This document shows, one piece after another, positions 46,535 through 57,699 of a DNA stretch of 64,000 nucleotides; within the stretch, counting starts at the first letter, position 1, and each line of letters opens with the position of its first letter. Origin of the DNA: Siphonodentalium dalli (Eukaryota > Mollusca > Scaphopoda > Gadilida > Siphonodentaliidae); assembly GCA_032622095.1 (NCBI GenBank), contig CP136066.1, positions 101,575,319 to 101,639,318 on the forward strand. Direction: 5' to 3'. A program made the translations under genes and the position numbers. The notes beneath the pieces are model-generated. The model was not told where the DNA came from, did no database searches, and saw only the letters and a program-made list of their open reading frames with translations.

Positions 46535-46911
46535 TTAAAATGCATAATGCGAATTAACGCTCTCAAATTAGTTGATTCGCGTCGAGGAACCCACCCATCC
46601 AAAGTTAGAGTGATCAGATATCGTGTTATTTCCCGAGATATGTAATTTTTTGCGACCTGGCAAATATTTGTCAACTGACAGTCTCGGATCAAATTGCGGA
46701 TGAAGATGGATAACTCTAAAATCAAGTGGCCTTGGTGTTAGATATTTGACAATCCGGCCAGATATCGTTGAACAAAATGTTGACAAATAACACGTTTTTG
46801 GGCAATTTTATACTATAGTTGACTGTGTTTGGCATTATTTTTAGGCAATTTATCGATTCTGATAACTGAAGCGGCATTTAAAAAAATGTCGAATCGGATT
46901 GAGTACGTGTA
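46535..46911. mobile_element. TTAA MITE family F in otx intron 1
   Basis: Starts TTAAAATGCATAATGCGAAT and ends GGATTGAGTACGTGTAA. It lies about 100 bases upstream of otx exon 2. Confidence 0.7.
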
Positions 46912-47015
46912 AACTATGAGTTTGAGGATGTTGCTTCGATTCTAGAATATTGCGGTTCTGAAAATTTTTACCATCAATGTTGAATAAATCGAACTCTGTG
47001 TCACCTTCATTTTAG

Positions 47016-47179
47016 TTCCACAACAGCAACAACACAAGAAAAATCGCCGAGAGAGAACGACCTTCACCCGGGCACAGCTGGAAGTTCTCGAGGCACTGTT
47101 TCTCAACACTAGGTACCCCGACATCTTCATGCGAGAGGAAATGGCTTTGAAGATTAACCTTCCAGAATCTAGAGTGCAG
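47016..47179 (+). CDS. otx: otx, coding exon 2 (homeodomain part 1)
   Basis: This exon follows the acceptor TCATTTTAG and completes a Phe codon with exon 1. It encodes PQQQQHKK and then the homeodomain from [12 protein letters not shown] to NLPESRVQ (homeodomain positions 1-46; protein residues 49-94). [11 protein letters not shown] in helices 1-2 and INLPESRVQ entering helix 3 are diagnostic of the Otx family. Length is 164 bases, that is 54 codons plus the split codon. The exon ends exactly where Otx genes are always split, between Gln46 and Val47 of the homeodomain. The donor, CAG followed by GTTGCT, departs from consensus after the GT, and a MITE begins about 25 bases further on. The preceding intron is 10,574 bases long and repeat-filled. 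Confidence 0.95.
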
Positions 47180-47203
47180 GTTGCTATACAGTTATATATA
47201 TAG

Positions 47204-47611
47204 CCTGTAAATTTGAGTGTCTCTCATTTGCAGAGTGAGGCCCCCACAGCGGGCTAGCATCACCAAATTCACCATCAGCTGCCCCTTATTCTGCTTAGGC
47301 CTCATCTTCTGGGAAGTATCTATAGTCTCACATTAACATTGTTTTAGTTAATATTTCCCTTCTGGGAAGTTTCTATATCACCTAAGAAGATAAAATGTGT
47401 AATCGAGGGGACTAATGGGTGAACATCACCATCTCCAGGAACTTCAATCTGATCCTAGGTATCTCATGGAAGATGAGGCCTATAAGCAGTATGAGGTTCA
47501 TAGAGGGTGAATTTGGTGATGCTAGCCCGCCCTGTGGGATAGCGTCACTAAATTCACCCTCTGGGAACTCGACCATTCTGCAAATGACACTCTATTTGCA
47601 GACTTGCAGCT
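47204..47611. mobile_element. hAT-like MITE family C in otx intron 2
   Basis: Inverted ends ATTTGAGTGTCTCTCATTTG and CAAATGACACTCTATTTGC. The arms GGTGAATTTGGTGATGCTAG match family C. It starts about 25 bases after the otx exon 2 splice junction. Confidence 0.75.
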
Positions 47612-47999
47612 AGACATAGTGTGGACTTATTTCAACGAATAATATACCGATAGGTTAGTTTCCAAACAATATCTCCACTGGAAGCATATAGCAAACAACT
47701 AAGATTGTCTAACATTTTCAACCACATTGGCTGTACCATTTCAGAGAACACAACGCTTGAAGTACTACTTTATTCGGGTTGAGTGATAAACATATGGTAA
47801 TGATTCCGTCGACAGTCTATATACCATCAATGTATGTTCTCTCTCGGCGAATATCTAGTTTATTGAGTGATAAATATACGGTAATGCTTCCGTCGACAGT
47901 CACGATTGCAAGAACAATTATATCATGTACATGGCGCCAATAATTTGATCTTCACCTTCCAACATTCCCATTTAGTTCCGAGTGTTTGTGATGGTTCTG

Positions 48000-48192
48000 T
48001 AACGTTTTTTATGTTTGTTTACAAAACAAAGCGTACACACTTGACAATCACATGCAATGTGCGCAATATTTATGATTGGTATAAGAACAAAATATGTCTA
48101 TTATAGAATATTCTTTCTGACTATGGCGGTTTTAACGGAGGTGACTATTTAAACAGCAATACCTACAGCGAAGTCCGCCCGTATCTTTAGCT
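48000..48192. mobile_element. Family E fragment in otx intron 2
   Basis: TGATTGGTATAAGAACAAAA, GACTATGGCGGTTTTAACGG and CCGCCCGTATCTTTAG match the right half of 24566-25102. Confidence 0.6.
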
Positions 48193-48435
48193 CAGTTCGA
48201 TGAGAATTGGCACCCGAAGAAAGCGTGAGTGGTGATATTGCATGAGGCGTATATGATCGTGAATAATTTTCCGAACGTATTGGTATCACGTGGTGTGATA
48301 TATCGGATGATTCAATGGGCCCAAGGTTGATCCAGAGGGTAGCGAAGACACGAAATGGCTGAACAATTCTGTTTTCTCAATGTCAATTACTAACTCCCAT
48401 TTCCCAACTGGTTGTACGAAATTATAATATACGTG

Positions 48436-48502
48436 TTGAAGGATTTCTATTAATTTAAGGGAAATGTTCAGATGATAAGTTCCTAAAGGAACTACTTGGT
48501 AG
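48436..48502. mobile_element. Family B fragment in otx intron 2
   Basis: GGATTTCTATTAATTTAAGG then GAAATGTTCAGATGATAAG and GGAACTACT match family B interiors; no ends remain. Confidence 0.6.
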
Positions 48503-49109
48503 CGCAACTGGCGTAATATATGTTTTTATTTAGAAGTGCAACCGCTATATGTTCTTATCCCACCACAACTCATCGCCGATGCATGTAAAAGCGAAGTTTA
48601 CGCCCTATTTCAGATGCATTGGACTCATATACTATATGAAATCATCGCCAACAGGTATTTAATTTTTTTTTGCGGTAATAAAAAGGAAATAGCCGCCCCT
48701 CCATACTATAATGTGGGCAAAAGAAATTTAAACATTTCGCTTTGTATGCTTCTAAACAATTGCAGCGATCTGAATTTTTGACAAGTATGGAAATTACATA
48801 TCGGCCCATCCGAGTTGTACCAATGCGAATATGCTGATCATTAATGTTTCCATTGTACCATATGCAACGAATGTAGAGCCTTTATCCACAGCCAGTGATA
48901 TTGTGCCACAGCATAATCATAATTAGCTTTCATTAGCAGCTGAACTCCAAGATCCGGCAATGGAGAGGGAGTTCTGATAATTTCGGTAACTTGTGACCGA
49001 TCCCCTGTGCACCAACATTGTTTCGTATTATTAACCTTTATATATAATTTCTGTATTTAGTGGGCATCAATAATATATTTTAAACGGACTAGTATTTTTT
49101 CGATTACAG

Positions 49110-49712
49110 GTGTGGTTTAAAAATAGGCGTGCGAAATCCAGACAACAGCAAAGGCCGAATGGAATGCCCGAACAGAAACCGCTAGTAAATGCTTCGACGG
49201 AAACCGACGCCACACCTTCGTCACCAAAGAAGCCAAAAAGTACTCCACCACCAACGCCCGTGAGACCTCCGATGAGTTGGCACAAAATCCCTGCCTTGAA
49301 TATTCCCCAGAGTACCACACCAAACCCACAAGCGATAAAACAGGGAATATTCAACCCGTCGGTTATGCAAAAACAAATTAATGCCACATTAAATGGCGAG
49401 CAGATTTACGTAGAAGGGGTTACACCACGACAAACTGATAGAGGCGGCAATATGACGCCCCAGGCATGCAATTTCGCACAGAATTATGGGTACGGTTACT
49501 ATAGTAACCTCGATTATTTCTCATGCATGCAGCAGACGATGATGAAGTCTGGTCAGATGATCGGTGGTTTTCAGAATCCGTATCCAAGTTGTCAGATGAC
49601 CGGATATGACCCGTCTTTCGCGGCACAAACTGAAGTTCCGCCCGACAGAGGGAGCCATCCATCTGATGTGCATGACCCAACTAACTGGTCAGGGAAGTGC
49701 GAACCAATATGA
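49110..49712 (+). CDS. otx: otx, coding exon 3 (homeodomain end and C-terminal region)
   Basis: The exon follows the acceptor GATTACAG and opens with VWFKNRRAKSRQQQ, the recognition helix. It has Lys at homeodomain position 50 (bicoid/Otx-type preference for TAATCC) and Asn51. The remaining residues form a Pro/Ser/Gln-rich region with SPKKPKSTPPPTPVRPP, an aromatic patch (YGYGYYSNLDYFSCMQQ) and a C-terminus ending NWSGKCEPI. The stop is TGA at 49710-49712. The whole protein is 294 residues with its homeodomain at 49-108. Two oddities stand out: Ser replaces the usual Cys at homeodomain position 56, and the C-terminal tail repeat ending WKFQVL, known from vertebrate and many other Otx proteins, is absent. 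This looks like a diverged Otx paralogue or lineage rather than a different PRD class, since the homeodomain otherwise agrees closely. Confidence 0.93.
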   Translation: MWFKNRRAKSRQQQRPNGMPEQKPLVNASTETDATPSSPKKPKSTPPPTPVRPPMSWHKIPALNIPQSTTPNPQAIKQGIFNPSVMQKQINATLNGEQIYVEGVTPRQTDRGGNMTPQACNFAQNYGYGYYSNLDYFSCMQQTMMKSGQMIGGFQNPYPSCQMTGYDPSFAAQTEVPPDRGSHPSDVHDPTNWSGKCEPI

Positions 49713-49732
49713 GAGCTATAGGTTCGGCGTTA

Positions 49733-49776
49733 GTGGTTAACCTGGGACTAATATTAGTCCCAGCTACGGTTAACCA
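49733..49776 (+). repeat. Hairpin in otx 3' UTR
   Basis: Twenty bases after the otx stop lies GGTTAACC, then the 20-base perfect palindrome TGGGACTAATATTAGTCCCA, then a short spacer and GGTTAACC again. In RNA this folds into a stable nested stem-loop. It may be a small MITE remnant or a functional 3' UTR structure; the sequence alone cannot decide. Confidence 0.6.
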
Positions 49777-50394
49777 TGAGAACAGATATCGTTCGTTCAG
49801 GCGTCAACATATACACTTTTTGAAGTAAATGCCTTCAACGTCCACGAACACTGCGATCTATCACATTGGTAGTTTAAAAATTGAACAGTTGGTAAGTTGA
49901 TATCATGTTGAATTTTCACAGCATTCCAAGTTCATGTTTGTACCGTATCGCTTTATGCTCTTTTTGTTGATTTTTATTCAATTGCTCTTCGTTTTTGATT
50001 ATTTTGATATTAAGAACTGTTTATGTTGATTCAAGTGTAAAAATTATTGTTAAACTTATCGCTATAGGAAATAGTCAGTAACGTTGTACTGGTACCGTTG
50101 CATCTAATACGAAAACATTCAAGCTTCAGTTGCTGTCAGTTTCCAAAGGCCAGATGGTCCAGATTTTCTCTCATATCGATATTTATATCGTTAAACGAAA
50201 CCTATCGATATCTATCGGTATACGAAACATCGTTAGATATCGGTATTCGAAAAACATCGATATTATTTCGTATACGAAAACGTCTGACATGGCGATAGAT
50301 TCAATCGGGTAACTGTAAGTAGCAGTGACCGATATTTAAAGTTAGAAGTTCTAGATATAAAAATGTCTAATGAAAAGGGAAGTAAATTACTTCT

Positions 50395-50400
50395 AATAAA
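50395..50400 (+). terminator. Possible otx poly(A) signal
   Basis: AATAAA about 680 bases after the otx stop, with no obvious earlier canonical hexamer on the + strand. It would give a 3' UTR containing the hairpin at 49733-49776. Confidence 0.35.
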
Positions 50401-50530
50401 ATCAAAGTTCACGCGAAAACATGGCTATTAGCACGGTTATTTTCAAGTGACATAAACTATGTTAATTTTGTATATAGTATCAAGTGACTTCCACTACTGG
50501 GAATAATCGATACGCATTATCACTTAGTTT

Positions 50531-50715
50531 CGGCCATATTAATTGGATCCATCCAGCCCCGTTCAGTTTTTAGTGCTACATGTCAAAGTTTTGGAGTGTC
50601 ATTCCATATATGGAATTCACGAATATTCAAAATCTCCACATATTGAATGCTACTCCAGAGATTTGACCTGTAGCACTAAAAACGCAACGGAGCTGGATGG
50701 ATCCAATATTGCCGC
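50531..50715. repeat. 185-bp inverted-repeat element
   Basis: ATTGGATCCATCCAGCCCCG at the left pairs with GGAGCTGGATGGATCCAAT at the right. TTAGTGCTACATGTCAAA pairs with TTTGACCTGTAGCACTAA. A related single arm lies at about 44680-44790. Confidence 0.75.
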
Positions 50716-51339
50716 GATTCAATGAATAGGCGTGTTCAATTGAGATTCACAGGTTTAGCATAAAATTCAAACAATCATGTATTCCTTCTCTGCGACTCCA
50801 TTGGACTTGTCTGCACGTGCTTGGCTCGATTGCTGAGCCGAATTCAACAAATATGAATTTACTATGATAGTCATTCTGAGGGAAAGTGACCGTATACAAT
50901 TTGGCAAAATTGATACCAATTGAAAGTAACCGGACTGTGCCTTTAATTTCTGGAGCGTTGTATTCCATTGCCGGCAATCCATGGAATGTTTTGTTGTCTT
51001 CGTTTGTGCGATTCAGACTACAAGCTTTCACAATGTTTTTATGCATGGGAGCAGTATATGGAGTATAATCTTTGTTATTATAAAATTTTAACATGCCAGG
51101 AATTGCTTCGGCTGTTAATTAGAGTTATATATCTTGTTCTATATGGCTGTTTATATTGATATCGTTAAACTAACTGAATATCCGGTTTACTTGGTGGAAT
51201 GAAGAAATAATAGATACTATGGTTGAAATATGCTCCATTTCGTTTTTAAATTCGGCAGCGTAGACCGCATTTGGACCGAACCACATTCAATTGTCTGACA
51301 TACTTCCACCACGAATGGAGAATGTATTAAATCGAACAT

Positions 51340-51710
51340 TATTTTCTTAAAGTTTATGTCGGTTACGATTCATTCCGATTTGTTCCAGCCAATTTACAAC
51401 ATTTCTGTTTCTCAGATTAATGCAAAAATTAATTTAACCGACAAAATACTTAAATAAAAAAAATATATAAGATTTCCTCACGTACTGTGATATTTTTAGT
51501 TTAAGACTTTTGTCGGTAACAATTCATTTGATTTGATCCGGCAATTTCCAAATGAATATTGACATTTCAGTTTCTCAAAATAATGCGGAATGAATTATAA
51601 CCGATCAATTATAAATAATTATGATTTACTTACATACCGTATACGTGAGGGCAGTGTTCAGATCGGCGTAAAGAGGGGACTGAACTCTGCCTTGTAGTTT
51701 GTATCGAATG
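51340..51710. repeat. Fold-back units related to 31960-32240
   Basis: Two units of GTCGGTAACAATTCATTTGA ... GAATTATAACCGA type followed by GGGGACTGAACTCTGCC. Confidence 0.55.
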
Positions 51711-52136
51711 ATGTTCCCCCTTCCGTGTCCACCTTGAACAAATATATCTGCAGGATTTAGATTCTCAATTATGAGCAATATGTTTCCTTAATCTCAATTT
51801 CATATGACAATGACCAAGAGATCATTCTAAAAATAGATTTTATTTGTTTTCAACCTCTTTTTGAACTGAAAAGTCTTTTCTCCTGAAGCTTTTATACATG
51901 TGCCACAGTGAGCTTCCAAGTTGTTTCATTTTGAACTGACTGAATCAAGATTGATAGTTATATATTTATTAGACTTATTCTAATGTTTGGCTCTATTCCT
52001 TTTTTGTTTAAATTGTTTGATCAATATATTTTTGTTAATCGTTGTCTCAAGTTTTCATGTTAATAAAATATCATCAGATGACTTGCCGAAATATTTTCTC
52101 AAAAACGCCCATATGGTCTGCACTGTAACTTTGTCG

Positions 52137-52400
52137 TAAGCTTTCATCCTCTCTATACTAACTAATCATGGACGAGTAAATGCACTGGTAATATGTTCAA
52201 CAAACGACCATGCATATGTTTAACCTAATATCTGAACATTTCGCACCAAAGAATTTGAATCCTTCTGCTCTTGTATCATGAGTTTTTCTGTCTATCGTCT
52301 GCGTATGTAAAATGATCACCCCTCCAAACTAATAATAGACAATTCCAATTTACACTTTTGTAACTGGATGGGACAATGCATTTATTAAAGAAAGGGTTAA
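52137..52400. mobile_element. TTAA MITE family B, left end decayed
   Basis: Contains TGTTCAACAAACGACC, CTAATAATAGACAATTCC and TTTATTAAAGAAAGGGTTAA. Confidence 0.65.
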
Positions 52401-52483
52401 ACCGAGACATCACGACAAGGCATTAGCCAGGTTCAGTTACAGTTACGTGCTACTTGTCGCGTGTGTTTCTATATTGCAGAGTT

Positions 52484-52905
52484 ATGGACCTTATAGTGTG
52501 TAAATGCATTTGCGTCTGTCTGTCCGGATTTTTCTCCCAAACTGCTGGTCCGATTTCAACTAAATTTGGTGTAGTGACTGGGGGGTACCCTGCGGGGGTT
52601 ATAACGGCGTCAGGTTTTTCAAAATTTTGATTTTTTAAATATTTTTTTTTTTTTTTTTAAATAAGCTCACAATGGGCCCAATTCAGAATAAAATAAGTCC
52701 AATATGAACCTATTTGCACGAGGATGTGTTCCAGCAGATATGTACGCTCTTTATATATTTGTTTTAGATGTGGCCCGCGCCATCCAACGGAATAACGGGT
52801 ATAAGTCCACTATGAACTATTCCGGAATCAAATTAGTCCAATATGAACCAATGCCAATATTTAGGTCCAATATGAACCTATTTGCACGATGATATATTGC
52901 AGTAG
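52484..52905. repeat. Decayed Helitron-like leader plus short repeats
   Basis: ACCTTATAGTGTGTAAATGC and CTGTCTGTCCGGATTTTTCT resemble Helitron 5' interiors here. The following part repeats GTCCAATATGAACC four times (52689-52885). No CTAG end was located. Confidence 0.4.
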
Positions 52906-53568
52906 GATAGATAAGAGAAGGATCCGTTTGTCATGCGCGTGATATAAAGGCTCCCGGCCAGGGGAGCATGCATGTTTCAGCTATAGTATATGCTATGTTT
53001 GAATTATCTATTTGTTGTATACTCATGAATCAACACGAAGATAACAATATTCACATGTAACAGGTTTTGCCCATTCATTTCTTCAGCAATTATGGTCTTT
53101 ATATTGTTAAATACGTCCGTCCCAATTGTATCTCCGTCATCTTAGATGGGATGTGAATAATGAGTTGGTATATTCCTGAACCAGAGTGGGAGAAGGATAT
53201 ACACATGGAACAGGTTTTGAACATTCATCACAGACCGGCATGACTATTTTACTATCCTACCATTCTTTCGATGTTTAGCCTATGTATGTTTGTGATATCG
53301 AAAGAAGTAGAGTCGGCCTGAAACCTACGTCATTATTTACTCGAAAATTGCGGCAAAATATTTCGCCTGGAAATGTCAACATTCGGTTTTCTACATTTTA
53401 CAAAGATATCAGCAAGCTATTTAATAAGCTATCCTAACAACCCATCTCGGATACTGCAGAAACCGAATATCGAACTGATTTGTCCAAAAGAGCTTTTTGG
53501 TTTTCAAATTTAGCCACCCCGAAAAATGGTGACCGAAGTCACGTACACATATCTTTTCCAGTCATTTT

Positions 53569-53671
53569 AAGAAATGACTTGAAGATCGATCGGGGTCATT
53601 GGATGGACTTTATTTAATTACCCTGCCGGTCAAAACAAATGACCCCCAAACGATCTTCAAGTCATTTCTTA
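53569..53671. repeat. 103-bp hairpin
   Basis: AAGAAATGACTTGAAGATCG at the left and CGATCTTCAAGTCATTTCTT at the right are exact reverse complements; GGGGTCATT and AATGACCCC extend the stem. Confidence 0.9.
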
Positions 53672-54169
53672 TTATCATATATACCAGTACATTTTAATAG
53701 AACAAAAATAACATCAACAACTACTAAAAACAATTGAAAGGAACATTTTGTTCAAATTCCAACACAGTCACCCAAATAACAGCATTTGGGATTCATAGTT
53801 GGCTAGCAGAAATTGGAATCTTGTTTGGTTGTGTTATTTATATAGGCGATGAAAACTGACTTCGATCTGAGATATATATATATATATATAGGGCCGCCAT
53901 TTTTCGAGCAAATTATGACGGTAACATTCCCGGCCACGTCAATTCACCTCAGTCAACAGAGGGAAGAAATTTGAAGTTCGCGTGTCAGAAGAGATTGGTC
54001 GTCGCAGACCCTGGGTATCGATATGCCTCTTGTCTGATTTGTGTTATGAAATATCACGTGAATTCCACGCTCGGTGGTATCCTATCGTATTTTGTTACAG
54101 AACACGTGCGGTCGCGTGATGCCTGCAATCTATAGTATATAGTTAAGGGTACGTTCATACACTGGCAAG

Positions 54170-54218
54170 TTTGCACGGTATGGTTTGCACGGTATGGTTT
54201 GCACGGTATGGTTTGCAG
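54170..54218. repeat. 14-bp tandem repeat, three units
   Basis: GTTTGCACGGTATG is repeated three times and a partial unit follows. Confidence 0.85.
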
Positions 54219-54818
54219 GCATTTTGTCGTAGAAAACGATGTGGGGCCACAATATGAATGGAAAAAAACACATAAAGTGCATCTGTGCCATAGCTAACTA
54301 CGTGCGAAGTAAAATATATGTAGTTCCACTAGTAACGAATCTACTGGAATTTGCCCGCAAAAATCATGCAATTATCTCGCAAGAATTAATCATACAGGTA
54401 TTTGAAGGCAAATTCCAGTAGCACTGTTATAAGTGGAACACGATAAATGTCACTTCTCATGTCTTTCTCTTTGGTATTTTGAATTTTTCTCAACTTTGAA
54501 TATGTGAGTGTTATATAGTTAGCAGATGAGATATGTTCTATTAGATGGAAAAAAATCTCGTAAAAGCTACAATATTAAAAATCTAACAGCAGCTTTAAAA
54601 CTTTATGCTACACAATTATGAGTTGTTTAGTTTTGACACAAACATGGTGTATAACAAATTTTAAAACTGCTGCCAATTTTTTTATTCTGTGGTAGCCTTT
54701 AGGAGTTTTGTGTTCCATTAGAACACACCTCATCTAATAACTATGATATACACGCACATGTTCATGCACTGATTCAACTTATACACATTTGTTCTAAGAG
54801 TATGTTATATATAACACA

Positions 54819-55969
54819 CTAGCAGGTTAGCCCGCCACTGGCGGCAATTGTCAGAAACATGACACTTTTTAATTTTTTTAATTAATTTTTTTAATTATTT
54901 TTTGTATTTAATTTTTTGTTTTTCAATGAGTTAATTGTGCCTTTTGAATTTTTTAATTGAATTTTTTGTTTTTCAATTTTACCCGATTTTTTTGTGGTTT
55001 TTCAATGAACCCGTCCATGACGCTTCCCGTATTTAGCAAGTTTGAGCTCAATCGGTTCGAGTCTATGAAGGACACACACATATATGACACTTCCCGTATG
55101 TAGCAAGTTTGAGCTCAATCGGCATTCCCTGGAATTTCCCAGAAGATATTCATGGGGATGTCAAGTGACCAATTTTGAAATTTGCTGGTCGCATTCGTCT
55201 GTAGGTCTGAGGAATTCTCGGCTAGATATTGTTACCAACATTTGCTGGTCGCATTCTGTCTGTAGGTCTTAGGAATTCTCGGCTAGATATTGTTACCAAC
55301 ATGACATATTTAAATTAAAACCGCCGTGCACCCCCATCACCAACGCGACGTAATTTTGGTACCATGTGTTGCGTTCTAAAAATAGGTCGATTGCAGTGGA
55401 TTCGTAAATGACGAAATATGAGTGCGACAGAGAATATTGTTTGATCGAAAGCATTTGAATTAATACGTCACAAGACTTGCCTTGATGCTAGCTAATATAT
55501 ATTTGTGCCTGCTATGTGTTGGGAATGTGAATTAAATTTGCCGTGGGATTGTCGTGGGAATGCCGTGGGGGTCTAATCCGATGAAAATGTCCCCGTTCCT
55601 AGGAAGCGAGTTCCAGATAACGTAAACAAACGCCGTCCCCCGTTCAGTATGCGAAAGCCGAAGGGAATAAAGAGCGTTAACCGGTTAACGAACCCAAATA
55701 TGGAAGATGTTTAGCAACGACACTGCGGATAGGAACACTCTTTAACTATCAACGCTATTAACATCGAAGTGCCGTTTTTTGTAAATGAGAGTGGAGAACG
55801 GGTGCTCTGACCTTCTCCAAATACGCCGCGACGACCATTCCTGTGGGATTTTACCCTTAGATGGGAAGTTTGGTCTCGATCGGTCCAGCCGTTTTCGATT
55901 CTATAAAGTACACATATATATATATACACATATATATTTATATACGTAGTTCTCAAAATATATAGTAGA
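54819..55969 (-). mobile_element. Non-autonomous Helitron, 1151 bp, reverse
   Basis: On the minus strand it starts TCTACTATATATTTTGAGAA after A and ends with hairpin GCCGCCAGTGGCGGG, then CTAACCTG and CTAG before T. Internal duplication of GCTGGTCGCATTC with GAATTCTCGGCTAGATATTG (about 55180-55300) is visible. Confidence 0.8.
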
Positions 55970-56879
55970 TGTTTTTATTTCATTTTGCCTCTGCCACTCG
56001 CAGTGAAAGTAACGTCACTTAATCTTTTGTTATATAATATATAGATAGCTATACTCTTATTTCTTAATATACCTGTTTGATTGTGTAGATAACATACGAT
56101 ATACGGTCATTATCGGGTTTAAAACTTTTGAAACACAAAACTATATTCGGCCCAAATTGCAGAAATCGTTTGAATAAATATCATGTAAAGTACCGTACCA
56201 GTCGCGATTGCCTTGAAATAGAACCGTAACACCCATAATGTGTGATCAGGAGGCTAATGCTCCACCCACATCGAGATTTTCCTCAGCTATTTTACAAAGA
56301 ATAACACAGGCAAACATTATACTCAGTGTTCGTGTTCAGAATGCGTTTCACAGTAGATATAATATGCCACCGAAAACAAAAGGAATTACGTTTACATTGC
56401 TTCCTTTTCAGTGATTACATGTTGATAATTACACGTTAACTCGCTATATCCCAGAATTGTGATATAAAGTTCAGGTTTCGACAAAACGGCACTTATGCAG
56501 CCTCTGTTCGTTCAGAAATGTTTAATATATTTAAGATATAGGAACCGTAACAAATCAATCAAGAACAACCACAATACCGGCGATAGAACGACTTCCGATG
56601 AAACAGTTCCTATACACAGATTATTCAGACTAAAATAGTGGAAATTATTAGCGATGTTTGTTGAAAGGACTGAAACAGTTTTGTTTACATAACTATGGAA
56701 TCAACACGCGATATTTCGTGATGAGATAATTATCAATAATTAATATAACTACACAAATTTTTCTTCTTCTAAATGTTCTTCTTAGTAATGAAAACTGGTG
56801 ATGCTAAAATACCGACTTTTATATTTTTTTGCACATTTGCCCAATGCGAGTGCCTTGGGTAACTTTAAAAGTTGAGTTT

Positions 56880-57690
56880 GGGGGCTGACGTTTCGGTACC
56901 TCGTTTTCTGTTTCGGCACCTGTGTTTTCGCCACTTCGTTGTTTCGATCCAAGCAATTGCACGTTTCGGCACTTCATCGAAGTCATGTTTTATGTTTAAC
57001 ATGATTTATATAGTTCCGTATGCAGGCGAACAGTTTTAGATGTAGTCATTACGTATATGTCCTTCCATTTTTCAACGATCAAGGAACCCCCCCCCCCCCC
57101 AATCGAATCTGACAAACACTTGATAAGGCTACTTCATGGCTACATAATTATATTAATATATTATTACAGTGGGCACTTCGGGGCAGAAAAACACATCTCA
57201 TCTAATAACTATGATACGCTCACAGATTCACTGATATTCAATGTTGAGGAAATTCCACAGACACAAAATTGAGTTTAAGATCAATTTAATGAACTAATTT
57301 CCAAAATCACATGTTTTAATTTCATTTTGCCCAGGCACAGTTCTCATTGCATATGGAGGCAGTATGAACGATTCAGTGAGTTCGAGTACTAAAGTTCTCA
57401 TTGCATATGGAGGCAGTATGAACGATTCAGTGAGTTCGAGTACTAATACTAATATGTATGTTATAGAGTGTCATGTGTTCCATATTGTGTTTGTTTTTGT
57501 TATCCACCAAATTACATATTTTATCACATATATTTTAATTGCAATGAAGAATAGACATAAAAATCATATCTAGTCATCACCGATAGTTTCGCGTTGGTCC
57601 GAAAATTACCAGGTGATGTAACGTCCGAAGTGCCGAAACGTCCAGGCACCGAACCGCAAACCCAAGTGCCGAAACATCCACCATTCATTA
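56880..57690. repeat. Inverted element of GTTTCGGCAC motifs
   Basis: Both ends carry several ACGTTTCGGCACTTCG-type motifs in opposite orientation (56890-56980 and 57590-57680). The interior has a C13 run and a tandem duplication. Confidence 0.65.
57341..57448. repeat. 54-bp perfect tandem duplication
   Basis: TTCTCATTGCATATGGAGGC ... GAGTACTAA occurs twice head to tail without a mismatch, so it is recent. The unit is 18 codons long, which keeps a short frame open by accident. Confidence 0.9.
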
Positions 57691-57699
57691 CCCCCCACT

